DNA of 64,000 bases from [Zimmermannella] bifida NBRC 103089 (GCF_001570925.1 NZ_BCSP01000001.1:372001-436000), one strand, 5' to 3'; shown: positions 1 through 9,477, numbered from the stretch's first letter. Notes: a model not told the origin generated them from the sequence alone. Made by a program: numbers and translations.

Positions 1-1256
1 GGGCCGCGCTGCTCTTCGTAGCGTCGATCATGCTCCACATGGCACGCGTGTTCTTCACCGGTGCATTCCGCAAGCCACGCGAGCTCAACTGGATCATCGG
101 TCTGGTGCTCTGGATCATCGCTATGCTCGAAGGCTTCAGTGGCTACTCGCTTCCTGACGACCTGCTTTCGGGTAACGGTCTGCGAATCGTTGACGGCATG
201 ATCAAGGGTGTGCCAATCGTCGGTACCTGGATTTCGTTCCTCCTCTTCGGCGGCGAATTCCCTGGTGACGCCATCGTTGGTCGCCTGTACTCGCTGCACA
301 TCATGATCCTGCCGGCACTGCTCATCGCGTTCCTCGCGCTGCACATGCTGCTCATGGTTGTCCACAAGCACACGCAGTGGCCTGGCCCAGGCAAGACCGA
401 ATCGAACGTGGTGGGTAACCCAGTCCTTCCGGTCTTCGCCGGTAAGGCTGCGGGCTTCATGTTCATCGTGCTCGGCCTGATCTTCCTCATCGCATCGCTC
501 TTCCAGATCAACCCGATTTGGAACTACGGCCCGTATGACCCCTCCCCTGTCTCGGCCGGTACCCAGCCAGACTGGTACATCGGTTTCGGTGACGGTGCGC
601 TGCGTTTGATCCCACCGGGTCTGGAAACCTCCTTCGGACCGGTAACGGTTACTTGGGCAATCCTGATTCCGTTCCTGCTGATGGGCATCTTCGTAATCGG
701 TCTGTTTGTCTACCCGTTCCTCGAATCGTGGATCACCGGTGACAAGCGCGAGCACCACCTGCTCGACCGTCCGCGTAACGCTCCGTTCCGTACCGCACTC
801 GGTGCTGCATGGATCAACTTCTACGCAACGATGTGGGCGGCAGCGTCTTCGGACCTTATTGCCACGCACTTCCACATGGCGATGGAACACGTCATTCACT
901 TCCTCCAGTTCTGGCTGATCGGTGGATCGCTGATCGTGTTCTGGGTTGTCAAGCGCTGGTGCATCTCGCTGCAGAAGCACGACCGCAACACCCTCCTGCA
1001 CGGTCACGAGTCGGGTCGCGTTATCCGACTGCCGCACGGTGAGTTCCAGGAAGTTCACGTTCCGCTCACGGAACACGAGGTCTACGAACTCCAGTACGAG
1101 AACTACGTACCGGTTAAGCCGTACCTCGACGAGAACGGTAAGAAGAAGGGCAAGGCACGCGCTGCACTGTCGCGCTGGTTCTTCGCTGACCGCGTCGAGT
1201 CGGTAACGCCGAGCGAGCTCGAAGCTGCAAAGCACGACCACGCTGAACTGCACTAG
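1..1256 (+). CDS. qcrB: Cytochrome bc1 complex cytochrome b subunit, 5' end cut off by window edge
   Basis: This is the membrane cytochrome b of the menaquinol:cytochrome c reductase, which passes electrons to cytochrome c and the aa3 oxidase. The reading frame is open from base 3, so the ATG at 30 is internal and the N-terminal helices lie outside the window. What remains has the FTGAFRKPRELNW segment of actinobacterial QcrB, several hydrophobic helices, and the Qo-site PDWY motif at 566-577 (actinobacterial variant of PEWY). After the last helix there is a hydrophilic tail of about 100 residues, typical of the actinobacterial subunit. A strong hairpin terminator follows directly. The other bc1 genes (qcrC, qcrA) are expected upstream. 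Family identity is very secure. Confidence 0.96.
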   Translation, partial: AALLFVASIMLHMARVFFTGAFRKPRELNWIIGLVLWIIAMLEGFSGYSLPDDLLSGNGLRIVDGMIKGVPIVGTWISFLLFGGEFPGDAIVGRLYSLHIMILPALLIAFLALHMLLMVVHKHTQWPGPGKTESNVVGNPVLPVFAGKAAGFMFIVLGLIFLIASLFQINPIWNYGPYDPSPVSAGTQPDWYIGFGDGALRLIPPGLETSFGPVTVTWAILIPFLLMGIFVIGLFVYPFLESWITGDKREHHLLDRPRNAPFRTALGAAWINFYATMWAAASSDLIATHFHMAMEHVIHFLQFWLIGGSLIVFWVVKRWCISLQKHDRNTLLHGHESGRVIRLPHGEFQEVHVPLTEHEVYELQYENYVPVKPYLDENGKKKGKARAALSRWFFADRVESVTPSELEAAKHDHAELH

Positions 1257-1273
1257 GTTCTAGCGAGCGCTGC

Positions 1274-1301
1274 GGGGCGGGATGCATTTGCATCCCGCCC
1301 C
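1274..1301 (+). terminator. Rho-independent-like terminator after qcrB
   Basis: Perfect 12-bp inverted repeat (GGGGCGGGATGC / GCATCCCGCCCC) with a 4-nt ATTT loop, followed by GTTTCGTT. It starts 18 bp after the qcrB stop. The arms contain the GGATGC hexamer that is common in this window. Confidence 0.85.
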
Positions 1302-1419
1302 GTTTCGTTGTGCGCGCTGCGCGAAGCTAGCCAACCCGACCATCGATACGCACACACACCGTCCCAATCCGCACCCTATGATGGGGCGTATTCGGCCTTG
1401 AGCGCGTGGAGGTGCACGG

Positions 1420-2067
1420 ATGCCCATCAGCACAGTGAATGTCCTGCTTTTCAACGATTTCGAGTTGCTCGATGCAGCCGGACCAATTGAGCTTCTTGCC
1501 ACCGTGCCAGGAGTCGATGTGCGAACCGTATTTCTCACCTCGGAGCAGCCCGCTGGGCATGACGCCCTCCTGGTTCGAAGCCATCAGGGCATCGAGATAG
1601 CCGCATCCACTCCCCTCTCCCGGCCTTGCGATCTGCTCTTGGTACCCGGCGGGGTGGGGACACGGCGGCTCGTCCATCAAGCCGAGGCGCTGCGCGAAAT
1701 CAGCGAAGCCGCCCAGCGAGCGCGTGTCGTTGCCTCAGTCTGCACTGGTTCCGCAATTCTCGCGGCAGCCGGGCTCCTTGAGGGTTACGCGGCGACGAGC
1801 AACAAGATGGCGCTGTCGTGGGTGCGAACGCACGGTTCGAAGGTCGACTGGATCGATGCGGCACGATGGGTGCACGACCGAGACCGCTGGACCTCGTCTG
1901 GAGTCTCCGCCGGCATGGATATGACGGCCGCCCTCCTCCGTAAGGAACTCGGCGACCACGTTCATGACGAGGTCATGCGGTTCACGGAATATGTTCCTGA
2001 ACGGGACTGTGCCCATGACCCATTTGCCGTCCCAACTAGCGCGGGTACCGGCGGTGCGCTCTCGTGA
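1420..2067 (+). CDS. DJ-1/PfpI (GATase1-like) family protein
   Basis: A 215-residue single-domain protein of the DJ-1/PfpI superfamily. The nucleophile-elbow cysteine is C108 in ASVCTG, and an acidic residue (D18 in LLDAAGP) sits near the N terminus, an arrangement like bacterial isonitrile hydratase and the ligand-binding half of GATase1-type AraC regulators. No helix-turn-helix domain follows, so it is an enzyme-like or chaperone-like stand-alone protein rather than an AraC regulator. GGAGG lies about 8 nt before the ATG. It stands alone on the plus strand between qcrB and a convergent pseudogene, overlapping the pseudogene's 3' end by 32 bp. The substrate cannot be read from sequence. Confidence 0.85.
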   Translation: MPISTVNVLLFNDFELLDAAGPIELLATVPGVDVRTVFLTSEQPAGHDALLVRSHQGIEIAASTPLSRPCDLLLVPGGVGTRRLVHQAEALREISEAAQRARVVASVCTGSAILAAAGLLEGYAATSNKMALSWVRTHGSKVDWIDAARWVHDRDRWTSSGVSAGMDMTAALLRKELGDHVHDEVMRFTEYVPERDCAHDPFAVPTSAGTGGALS

Positions 2068-3159
2068 ACTCGGCGTGGGCAGTTGCTGACAGCTGGCCAG
2101 CGAATGGCTCGAGCTCGAGCGCTGCGCCACGGGACTCCTGCCAAGTGCCCACAATCCGCGCGCCTCGCAGCATCGCATTCTTAACAACGCCGTTATTTCC
2201 AGGCACCAGTCGCGCATGATCATCGGCGCTTAACAGTCGAAGGCGATCGTGGTAGCCGAGTACGAGTTCGTCGAAGGGGCCAGCAGCTTAGCCCGACGCA
2301 ATGCTGACCTCGCCTGCGTCCGCTCCTCCCACAAGCCAGGGCGCCCATAGAAGGCGTCGCCGTCGTGATCGTGCCCGTACCGCTCAAACTCTGTGAGAAC
2401 CGGCGCGGCGACGGCTCGGATGCGTCCCAGCGGAAGTTTGGTCCACCAGCTGAAATCGCGCAGCGTTGCCGGCCCGTGCCCCCAAAGATATCGATGGAGC
2501 CAATGCGCAATTGCCGCATCCTCATCACCGTTGAAGCGGTGACTCAGGCCTGCGCCCGACGGAAGCCATTCCTCGGCAATCACCACAAGCTGCAGCAGCG
2601 TGCCTGTGCTCGGGCGCCGGTGAATCGGTCCGTAGGCTAGGCGACCGGCCGCCATGAGCGAATAGAGCAGATGGTATCGTCGACCCGCATCGGTCGGAAT
2701 CCCCGCTCGTTCCCACGCCTCCCCGATTTCCGCAACGGAGGCGGCAGCGAAGTGGCCCAATGATGACTGCCCGGTGATAGTGATCACCGCCGTATCGAAC
2801 GCGGCATCGAGCATTCCCTCAGTAATGCCGTGGCCGCGTCGCCTCGTAGCCGAGGCACGCAATTGGCGCGGACCACCCAGCTCGGTGGTCCAGACCAAAT
2901 CCTCTGCGGCGGCCGCGAACACCGTGCCCCGCATGGGGTAGCCACGCACCAACTCACCCCGATTAAACGCGGCGATGACGGACTCGAAGCTATTGGCCGA
3001 AGTCCGCTACGCCAATGCCGCAATGACCCCTGACAGATGCTGTCCCTGCGCCAATAGCAAATGTGACATCGCTGCTTGCGGGTTGGCGGCGACGTTGCCG
3101 CCCAGGAGCTGTGCTACTTGCCGAAGCTCAACGAGCTGCCGGTCCGTGAGGTCTGACAC
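2036..3159 (-). pseudogene. Broken AlkZ/YcaQ-like winged-helix DNA glycosylase (HTH_42 family)
   Basis: Joined conceptually, three pieces give one HTH_42-family protein of about 370 residues. Piece 1 begins at GTG 3159 and encodes 50 residues including QGQ (Q38, Q40), matching the catalytic QxQ of AlkZ-type interstrand-crosslink glycosylases. It ends at an in-frame TAG at 3007-3009. The same frame continues through NRGELVRGYPMRGTVF, a family hallmark, to about 2280. There a run of four G (2276-2279, plus strand) appears one base short: the read frame drifts into an early TAA at 2230-2232, whereas restoring one base reads APFDELVLGY and then VVKNAMLRGARIVGTW, the expected C-terminal domain, to a TAG at 2036-2038. 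Two independent lesions make a functional product unlikely unless they are sequencing errors. The longest surviving open segment is 2230-2952. Confidence 0.85.
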
Positions 3160-3221
3160 GCGTCCAGGCTACCGACCACCGGCTGCGAATCCCTAAGTAG
3201 CCGACGTTGGGGCTAATAGCG

Positions 3222-3255
3222 AAGGTGCCCCACACCATCTGGCGTGGAGCACCTT
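3222..3255 (-). terminator. Hairpin after ctaF
   Basis: Imperfect 15-bp inverted repeat (arms 3222-3236 and 3241-3255, 4-nt loop, two wobble positions) starting 17 bp beyond the ctaF stop. It ends the ctaC-ctaD-ctaF unit before the pseudogene. Confidence 0.65.
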
Positions 3256-3272
3256 TCACTCAAGGGATGCGG

Positions 3273-3692
3273 TTAGTGACCGAATTTTCCTCGGTACATT
3301 TCAAACATCCAACCAAGCAGACCAATGAGACCAATTGGGGCCAGGAAGAAGGCGGGCCACCAGCCGAAGGCGATCGAAGCAAATACGAGCGCTGCGCCAC
3401 CTGCGGTAAACGCTGGCCACATCGAGTACGGCGAGAACACGCCGAGCTCTGGGTCAGCTTCGTAGATCTCTGCATCCTCGCGGTCTTCAGGAAGCCGCTT
3501 CTTCTTGAATGGCTTGTTTTCAACCGACATGTACCAGGCGATGAATGCCGAGAACATAGTCATGAGGATGAAGGCGACGATACCTACCCACTCTGGGTCG
3601 TTGGTAATGACCGCAGTCCAGACGGTGTACATGACAGTGACCAGCGCGTAGAACACGGTCAGCCCCATCATGAGGTTGCGAATAGTCTTCAT
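3273..3692 (-). CDS. ctaF: Cytochrome c oxidase subunit 4 (actinobacterial type)
   Basis: Small 139-residue membrane subunit of the aa3 oxidase found in actinobacteria. The sequence shows two hydrophobic helices in the first half (near residues 5-30 and 35-55), a charged loop (KPFKKKRLPEDRED) and two further helices near the C terminus, giving the four-helix layout of CtaF. The conserved GVFSPYSMWP segment lies in the middle. It starts 3 bp after the ctaD stop, so it is co-transcribed and probably translationally coupled with ctaD. A hairpin follows the stop. The subunit is thought to stabilise the oxidase and its contact with bc1; it carries no redox centre. Confidence 0.92.
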   Translation of the reverse strand: MKTIRNLMMGLTVFYALVTVMYTVWTAVITNDPEWVGIVAFILMTMFSAFIAWYMSVENKPFKKKRLPEDREDAEIYEADPELGVFSPYSMWPAFTAGGAALVFASIAFGWWPAFFLAPIGLIGLLGWMFEMYRGKFGH

Positions 3693-3695
3693 GTG

Positions 3696-5408
3696 CTAGC
3701 TCACCTTTCCGCTCGCAGCAACGGCTACGTGCGAGCCAGGAGCCGAGTACTCAGGGTGGTTGAGGTCGAATGCCGGACGCTCCGAACGGATGCGTGGAAT
3801 CTCGGTGAAGTTGTGACGCGGCGGCGGGCAGCTAGTTGCCCACTCGAGCGATCCACCGTAACCCCATGGGTCGTTGGTCGTAACCTTCTTGCCATTGCGG
3901 TGCGTGAGGTACACGTTGAGGAAGAACGGAATCATCGAGATAGCCAGGATGATTGCACCAACGGTCGAGAGCTGGTTGGCCCACGTGAAGTTGTCTTCTG
4001 CCTGGTACGTGTAGTAACGACGTGGCATACCAATGACACCGAGCCAGTGCTGGACGAGGAAGGTCATGTGGAAGCCCACGAAGAGGATCCAGAAGTGAAC
4101 CTTTCCAAGACCTTCGTTGAGCATCTTGCCCGTCCACTTTGGCCACCAGAAGTAGAAGCCAGCGAACATTGCGAAGACCACGGTACCGAAGAGCACATAG
4201 TGGAAGTGCGCGATGACGAAGTAGGTGTCCGAGACGTGGAAGTCGAGGATTGGCGAAGCCAAGATGACACCGGTGAGACCACCGAATACGAAGGTCACGA
4301 TAAAGCCGAGCGACCAGAGCATTGGGGTTTCGAAGGTGATCGAACCGCGCCACATCGTACCGATCCAGTTGAAGATCTTCACACCGGTCGGGACAGCGAT
4401 CAGCATGGTCATCAGTGCGAAGAACGGCAGGAGTACCGAACCGGTCACGTACATGTGGTGCGCCCAAACCGAAGCCGAAAGCGCAGCAATCGAGATCGTT
4501 GCGAGAACCAGCGTCTTGTAACCGAAGATCGGCTTGCGGCTGAAGACCGGGAAGATCTCCGAGACAATACCGAAGAACGGCAGGGCGATGACGTACACCT
4601 CGGGGTGACCGAAGAACCAGAACAGGTGCTGGTACAGGATCGTGCCACCTGCATCCACGTCATAGATGTGCGTACCGAAGACGCGGTCCATGAGCAGTGC
4701 GAACCATGCCACGGTCAGAACCGGGAAGGCGAAGAGTACGAGGATCGAGGTGATCAGGGTGTTCCAGGTGAACACCGACATACGCCACATGGTCAGACCA
4801 GGCGCACGCATGGTGACGATGGTGGTAATGAAGTTGACGGCACCGAAGATCGTGGCGTAACCGGTCAGTGCAAGACCGGCGACCCAGAGGTGGCCACCGA
4901 TGCTCGGGCTGAAGGTGGTCAGCGAGAGTGGCGTGTACGCGGTCCAACCAAACGCTGCCGCACCACCCGGGGTGAGGAAGCCCATCACGGCGACGAACGC
5001 ACCAAAGCTGTAGAGCCAGAACGCGAAGGAGTTGAGGCGCGGGAAGGCGACGTCAGCCGTACCGATCTGCAGCGGGATCATGATGTTCGAGAACCCGGCG
5101 AACAGCGGGGTTGCGAACATCAGGAGCATCACTGTGCCGTGCATGGTGAAGAGCTGGTTGTACTGCTCCTTGGTCGCAATCATCTCCATGCCTGGAGCGA
5201 AGAGCTGACCACGGATGAGCAGTGCCATGACACCACCGATGCAGAACCAAATCACCGAAGAGTACAGGTACATGTACCCGATCTTCTTGTGGTCGGTGGT
5301 GGTCAACAAGTCGACGAGAAGGTTGCCCTTGCGTCCAACCTTGCTCGGTGAGAAATCAGGTTCCGCTGCCGATGGCGTAGCGGCAGGCCTATTGAGCGTA
5401 GAAGTCAT
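3696..5408 (-). CDS. ctaD: Cytochrome c oxidase subunit I (aa3 type)
   Basis: The 570-residue catalytic subunit of the terminal aa3 oxidase reduces O2 to water and pumps protons. Twelve hydrophobic helices can be traced. Visible ligands and signatures are HGTVMLL near the start (low-spin haem a), GHPEVY (CuB His with its cross-linked Tyr), the HH pair in WAHHMY (CuB) and HFHY (haem a3 and haem a ligands). The length is normal for actinobacterial CtaD. The gene lies between ctaC, 11 bp upstream, and ctaF, 3 bp downstream. A 714-codon open frame on the opposite strand is a compositional shadow. Confidence 0.97.
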   Translation of the reverse strand: MTSTLNRPAATPSAAEPDFSPSKVGRKGNLLVDLLTTTDHKKIGYMYLYSSVIWFCIGGVMALLIRGQLFAPGMEMIATKEQYNQLFTMHGTVMLLMFATPLFAGFSNIMIPLQIGTADVAFPRLNSFAFWLYSFGAFVAVMGFLTPGGAAAFGWTAYTPLSLTTFSPSIGGHLWVAGLALTGYATIFGAVNFITTIVTMRAPGLTMWRMSVFTWNTLITSILVLFAFPVLTVAWFALLMDRVFGTHIYDVDAGGTILYQHLFWFFGHPEVYVIALPFFGIVSEIFPVFSRKPIFGYKTLVLATISIAALSASVWAHHMYVTGSVLLPFFALMTMLIAVPTGVKIFNWIGTMWRGSITFETPMLWSLGFIVTFVFGGLTGVILASPILDFHVSDTYFVIAHFHYVLFGTVVFAMFAGFYFWWPKWTGKMLNEGLGKVHFWILFVGFHMTFLVQHWLGVIGMPRRYYTYQAEDNFTWANQLSTVGAIILAISMIPFFLNVYLTHRNGKKVTTNDPWGYGGSLEWATSCPPPRHNFTEIPRIRSERPAFDLNHPEYSAPGSHVAVAASGKVS

Positions 5409-5419
5409 TTCACCCTGCC

Positions 5420-6334
5420 TTAGTGCTGCTCGTGCTGAATTTCTGGAACCGAGGTTCCAGGGTTCTGGTCGTTACGGTTATATTCGTCGCCGCGAGCACC
5501 GGTCTGGCCAGCGTCACGGAGTGACTGGATGTAAGCGTTGTATTCCTCAGCCGAAACGGCCTTCACCTTAAAGAGCATCATCGAGTGGTATTCACCGCAG
5601 AGCTCTGCACACTTACCGATGTATTCGCCTTCGCGCTCAACGGTGATCGAGAAGGTGTTGGTCTTGCCAGGGATGGTGTCGAGCTTGTAGTGGAACTCTG
5701 GCACCCAGAACGAGTGAGCGACGTCACGCGACTTGAGGTCAAACGTTACATTTGCGCCAACCGGTACGTAAACAACAGGAAGTTTTTCGTCCTGCAGCTC
5801 ACCAGTGGCCTTGCCCTCAGCGTCGCGCTTCTCGCGGCCCTGTTCACCTTCGAAGTACACGCCGCCGTCGAACTCGGAGCCTTCAACTTCGAGGTAGTTG
5901 AAGTCCCAAGCCCACTGCTTGCCATAGACCTCAATGTGGACATCACGCTCGTCTTCTGGCGTGACCTCAATCGCGATGGCTTCATCACGCGCGGTGAAGG
6001 CAAAGAAGCCTGCAACCAGCACGATCGGCAGCACCGTGAACAGAATCTCTACCGGCATGTGGTAGCGCATCTGGCCGGGCATGCCCGTTTCGTTCTTGCG
6101 GCGGCGGTAAGCAACCGTTGCCCAGATGACGAGGCTCCAGGCAAGCAGACCTACACCCATCAGGACGACCCATGAGTTCGTCCAGAAGGTGCCGATCAGG
6201 TCACCCTTGTCGCTAGTACCCACCTGACCGGGCATGTACGCACCGAGCTGCTGCTCCGTGCATCCAGCCAGCGCGAGCGACGAGATCACAGCCAGTGATA
6301 GTGCACCGGCCGCTTTCCGGTAGTTCTTCCGCAC
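5420..6334 (-). CDS. ctaC: Cytochrome c oxidase subunit II, CuA-bearing lipoprotein
   Basis: This subunit accepts electrons from cytochrome c at the CuA centre and is anchored outside the membrane. It has a lipobox (LALAGC) near residue 25 after a hydrophobic signal peptide, two membrane helices (around residues 50-75 and 95-115), and a periplasmic cupredoxin domain with the CuA motif [13 protein letters not shown] place the start at GTG 6334 because CGAAAGG lies 6 nt upstream and a likely promoter (-10 at 6372-6377) leaves room for a short leader. The upstream ATG at 6358 would add eight residues and lacks a ribosome site. First gene of ctaC-ctaD-ctaF. Confidence 0.94.
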   Translation of the reverse strand: MRKNYRKAAGALSLAVISSLALAGCTEQQLGAYMPGQVGTSDKGDLIGTFWTNSWVVLMGVGLLAWSLVIWATVAYRRRKNETGMPGQMRYHMPVEILFTVLPIVLVAGFFAFTARDEAIAIEVTPEDERDVHIEVYGKQWAWDFNYLEVEGSEFDGGVYFEGEQGREKRDAEGKATGELQDEKLPVVYVPVGANVTFDLKSRDVAHSFWVPEFHYKLDTIPGKTNTFSITVEREGEYIGKCAELCGEYHSMMLFKVKAVSAEEYNAYIQSLRDAGQTGARGDEYNRNDQNPGTSVPEIQHEQH

Positions 6335-6371
6335 GTTGGACCTTTCGAGAAGACGCATACAGACGTTTCAC

Positions 6372-6399
6372 AGTGTAGCGCTTCTCTGCGGCATTCCAA
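6372..6399 (-). promoter_or_regulatory. Candidate sigma-70-type promoter of ctaC
   Basis: On the minus strand a -35-like TTGGAA (6394-6399) and a -10-like TACACT (6372-6377) are separated by 16 bp. Transcription would start near 6365, giving a leader of about 30 nt that contains the CGAAAGG ribosome site of the GTG start. Confidence 0.55.
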
Positions 6400-6433
6400 G
6401 GCCACCGGGGTGCGCTACCCGTACCTGCGAGCC

Positions 6434-6449
6434 AAAACATGCCTGTTTT
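6434..6449. repeat. Palindrome upstream of the ctaC promoter
   Basis: AAAACA-TGCC-TGTTTT, a 6-bp perfect inverted repeat with a 4-nt spacer, about 35 bp upstream of the ctaC -35 box. It could be an operator, but at this length chance is possible. The rest of the 6359-6717 gap holds the ctaC promoter, an 8-bp inverted repeat with long loop (6543-6550/6572-6579) and the erpA terminator. I see no gene in it. Confidence 0.35.
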
Positions 6450-6581
6450 CATCCGCAGAGATATTGCAATGCTAGCGGGTTCCCCAGCAACCGGGCGATG
6501 CCACGCGCATCCATGCGGGCCGATCGGCGCGTTGCGACCGGGGTTTTCCGTTTATCGCGACCGTACGCATCCGGAAAACGA

Positions 6582-6616
6582 CGACGGTGTGACTGCCGTA
6601 CACAGTCACACCGTCG
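6582..6616 (-). terminator. Terminator downstream of erpA
   Basis: Perfect 14-bp inverted repeat (CGACGGTGTGACTG / CAGTCACACCGTCG) with a 7-nt loop. On the minus strand it is followed by TCGTTTTCC. It lies about 100 bp beyond the erpA stop. Confidence 0.75.
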
Positions 6617-6717
6617 AGTTGTTCGCAAAATGTCGCGAGGTCACCGCATCCGTGACGACAACTCCCCCACGCTTAGGTGCCGCACCAATGACTTACCGAA
6701 GGCGAGTCGCATGACGA

Positions 6718-7083
6718 CTAGTGGAACGAATCGCCGCAGGCGCAGCTACCCTGCGCGTTTGGGTTGTCGATCTGGAAGCCCTGCTTCTCGATCGTGTCGG
6801 CGAAGTCAATCGATGCGCCCTCGAGGTACGGGATGCTCATCTCGTCGACGATGAGTTCAACACCGTCAAAGTCCACACTCGCGTCATTAGCCATCTCGCG
6901 CTCGTCAAAGTAGAGCTGGTAGATCAGGCCCGAGCAGCCGCCCGGCTGAACGGCAATGCGCAGTCGAAGGTCGCTGCGACCCTCTTGCGTCAGCAGCGCC
7001 TTGACCTTGTCGACCGCCGCCTGCGTGAGCGTGACGCCGTGCGTGTTTTCAGTGATCGTGATGCCTGTCAGAGCCGACGACAT
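6718..7083 (-). CDS. erpA: A-type iron-sulfur cluster carrier/insertion protein (ErpA/HesB-like)
   Basis: A 121-residue A-type carrier that binds and hands Fe-S clusters to apoproteins. The three conserved cysteines are present: C50 in GGCSG and C114/C116 in the C-terminal CACGDSF. GGAGG lies 6 nt before the ATG. In actinobacteria this gene commonly sits beside the ctaC-qcr respiratory genes, as here, which fits a role in supplying clusters to respiratory enzymes such as the Rieske protein. It has its own terminator and is separated from ctaC by 380 bp, so it is a separate unit. Confidence 0.93.
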   Translation of the reverse strand: MSSALTGITITENTHGVTLTQAAVDKVKALLTQEGRSDLRLRIAVQPGGCSGLIYQLYFDEREMANDASVDFDGVELIVDEMSIPYLEGASIDFADTIEKQGFQIDNPNAQGSCACGDSFH

Positions 7084-7221
7084 ATTGCCTCCATGAGTAA
7101 AGCGTTGAGTGAGCTGCGTGTGGCGCAGGGCTCGCCAGTATGGCGCGCCCTGAACTTCGGCACGAATCCGTAGTTACGTTACTGCCTGATCAACGCGCGC
7201 GCAGCAGAAACTATTCCCGAT

Positions 7222-7254
7222 GCATCCGGTGCCCCTTTTTTGAGCACCGGATGC
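7222..7254 (-). terminator. Hairpin after the M20 peptidase gene
   Basis: Perfect 11-bp inverted repeat (GCATCCGGTGC / GCACCGGATGC) with an 11-nt loop containing a T6 run on the plus strand. It begins 17 bp beyond the peptidase stop codon. Confidence 0.65.
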
Positions 7255-7270
7255 GCGCGGGTGCGTCGAG

Positions 7271-8677
7271 CTAGTTGGTTCCGGTAGCGAGTTCGGCCAG
7301 GAACAACGCTTCGGCACCGATGGCGTACTGCAGCGACCCAAGGTGCTGCGATTCGTTCGGCGAATGTGCTCGAGTCGCGGGATCCTCGACACCGGTCACC
7401 AGGACCTGCGCCTGCGGGAATCGCTCCACGAGATCCGCGATAAATGGGATCGACCCACCGATACCGACGAGTTCGGCAGGGTTCGGCCAGGCGGCGTTCA
7501 TGGCACCAAGCATTCGCTGCACACCATCGGCCGAAGCATCGACCAGCACTGGCTTACCAATGCTGAAATCATCGACTTCGAGTTCCGCACCGAACGGTGC
7601 GTGGGCACGCAGGTGCGCAAGAATCTTCTCGCCCTCTGCTTCGCAATCGGCACCGGGTGCGACGCGTGCCGAAATCCGTACACGTACTTGTGGCAGCAGC
7701 GTGTTGGATGCATTGGCCACGTCGGGTGCGTCAATGCCGGTCACAGTGATGGCCGGCTGGTACCAGATGCGGGAGTTCACGCTCCCCTGCCCGATGCATT
7801 CGCCGCCGAGGATGCCGGCATCGCGAACGATTTCCGCCGCATCCGTTTCAAGCGCCTCGGCACCGTGCACGTGAAGGCCGGGTACAGCAACCGCGCCGGA
7901 GTCGTCCCAGAGCGTCGCGAGCAGCTTGGTTGCCGCCATGAACGCATCCGGTGCAACACCACCGAACATGCCCGAGTGCGAGGCATGCGCGAGCGTGCGG
8001 ATCGTGAGGTTGAACGAGACGTTTCCGCGCAGCGCAACGGTCAGACCGGGCACTGTTGGCGAAACGTTCGAGCTGTCGGCCACGATGATGTAGTCGCTAC
8101 CGAGCGTGTCACCGTGGTTGTCGAGGAATTGCGGGAACGACTCCGAACCCCATTCCTCTTCACCCTCGATGAAGACGGCGATGCCAATGCCGAGGTCCTT
8201 GCCTTCGGCGGCAAAGACATCTCGAATGGCTTCGAGCGCGGCCACGTGCAACATAACGCCGGCCTTATCGTCGCTGGCGCCGCGGCCGTACAGGCGATCT
8301 CCGATGATGGTCGGCTCGTAGGCGGGAGTATCCCAGTCGTCGTCCTGCCCCGGAGGTTGGACGTCGTGGTGGGCGTAGAGCATCACCGTCGGGTAGCCGG
8401 GTTTCGCGGGGCGGTGCGCGATGATTCCTGGGTGCCCCTGGCTACCGTCCTCGAGTTCGTACTCGTGAATCTCAACCGTGTCGAACAGGTCGGTGGCGGC
8501 GAAGAGATCGTGCACCTGCTGTGCGGATGCACGCACGTGCTCGGGGTCAAACGCGGGCCAGGACACGGACGGTACGCGGATCAATTTGGCGAGGCGGTCA
8601 ATGGTGCTCGGCATCCCCAACGCCACGCGGTCGAGCAGCGCTGCGTTCATGGTCTCGACTGGAGAAAGTTCACTCAT
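7271..8677 (-). CDS. M20/M25/M40-family metallo-dipeptidase
   Basis: A 468-residue cytosolic zinc peptidase of the M20 clan, resembling actinobacterial dipeptidases. Metal and catalytic motifs are visible: HHDVQPPG (metal His and catalytic Asp), GRGASDDKAG (bridging Asp), EGEEEWGS (catalytic Glu-Glu) and a C-terminal AHSPNE with a metal-binding His. The dimerisation domain lies between. I choose the ATG at 8677 (MSELSPVET); upstream codons in frame run into the divergent promoter region. A TACAGT box lies 7 nt before this ATG with no ribosome site, so the message may be leaderless. It is transcribed divergently from the DUF3043 gene. Exact substrate unknown. Confidence 0.88.
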   Translation of the reverse strand: MSELSPVETMNAALLDRVALGMPSTIDRLAKLIRVPSVSWPAFDPEHVRASAQQVHDLFAATDLFDTVEIHEYELEDGSQGHPGIIAHRPAKPGYPTVMLYAHHDVQPPGQDDDWDTPAYEPTIIGDRLYGRGASDDKAGVMLHVAALEAIRDVFAAEGKDLGIGIAVFIEGEEEWGSESFPQFLDNHGDTLGSDYIIVADSSNVSPTVPGLTVALRGNVSFNLTIRTLAHASHSGMFGGVAPDAFMAATKLLATLWDDSGAVAVPGLHVHGAEALETDAAEIVRDAGILGGECIGQGSVNSRIWYQPAITVTGIDAPDVANASNTLLPQVRVRISARVAPGADCEAEGEKILAHLRAHAPFGAELEVDDFSIGKPVLVDASADGVQRMLGAMNAAWPNPAELVGIGGSIPFIADLVERFPQAQVLVTGVEDPATRAHSPNESQHLGSLQYAIGAEALFLAELATGTN

Positions 8678-8767
8678 GACCACCACTGTAAAGCGACGAC
8701 TTCGGAAGTGACGCACCGCATCCCGTAACATTGGACAATCCACTTCGCCCAAGTACTAAAGGACACC

Positions 8768-9358
8768 ATGGCAACCTCGACTGCTGGCAAGAAGGACCCG
8801 GACGCGTCATCGAAGAACGCATCGGCCGCCACCACCGGTAAGAAGGGCCCGACTCCGCGACGTCGCGAAGCCGAAGCCGCTAACTTCAGGCCGCTCGTAC
8901 CCGAAGACCGCAAGCTCGCGAAGCGTGAAGCAACGGCAAAGCTTCGTCAGGAGCAGGCGAAAGCTCGTGAGGGCATGGCACGCGGTGACGACCGCTACTT
9001 GCGTCCGGGCGAGCGCGGCCCACAGAAGCGGTTCATGCGTGATTTCATCGATGCCCGCTTCACCCTTGGTGAGTTGCTGCTGCCGCTGATGTTCCTCGTG
9101 ATCTTTGCCACCATGATTCCGCAGGCCTACGCCGCTGTTTGGGCGATGGCCTTCATCTGGATCTACTTGGCGATCTGCATCATCGAAGGCGTTACCTACG
9201 GCTTCATGATCCGCAAGCGTGTTGCGGCCGTTGTTGGCGAGTCGAAGGTCGAGAAGGGCTTCGTTTTCCAGTCGCTCGGTCGCTCGATGCAGATTCGTAT
9301 GCTCCGTCTACCCAAGCCGCAGGTGAAGCGCTTCACCAAGGTTGAGTTCAAGGGTTAG
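8768..9358 (+). CDS. DUF3043 domain membrane protein
   Basis: A 196-residue actinobacterial protein of unknown function (DUF3043). The first 95 residues are strongly charged (Lys/Arg/Glu/Ala-rich, PTPRRREAEAANFRPL), followed by DDRYLRPGERGPQKRFMRDFIDARFT, two hydrophobic helices (around residues 100-120 and 122-145) and a basic C-terminal tail. It is therefore a two-pass membrane protein with a long cytoplasmic basic arm. AAAGGACACC precedes the ATG. Monocistronic, with a strong terminator 30 bp downstream. The neighbours give no functional hint. Confidence 0.88.
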   Translation: MATSTAGKKDPDASSKNASAATTGKKGPTPRRREAEAANFRPLVPEDRKLAKREATAKLRQEQAKAREGMARGDDRYLRPGERGPQKRFMRDFIDARFTLGELLLPLMFLVIFATMIPQAYAAVWAMAFIWIYLAICIIEGVTYGFMIRKRVAAVVGESKVEKGFVFQSLGRSMQIRMLRLPKPQVKRFTKVEFKG

Positions 9359-9387
9359 CTCCCAAGTAACGCAACCCCACAAGCACC

Positions 9388-9424
9388 AACGGGGCCGGTC
9401 ACCACTTCGGTGGCCGGCCCCGTT
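9388..9424 (+). terminator. Bidirectional terminator between DUF3043 gene and pyrD
   Basis: 16-bp stem with one G-T pair (arms 9388-9403 and 9409-9424) and a 5-nt loop, lying between two convergent genes. Confidence 0.8.
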
Positions 9425-9477
9425 CCTGTTGCCCTCGTTAGGGTCTAACGCAGTGATTCCGCTGGTGGACGCGTCTG

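Noticed and set aside
3207-5351. 714-codon open frame on the plus strand opposite ctaD
   Set aside because: It lies entirely antisense to ctaD, is full of His/Glu/Arg and has no family features. It is a shadow caused by codon bias; similar large antisense frames occur opposite hisD, dnaE and the M20 peptidase.
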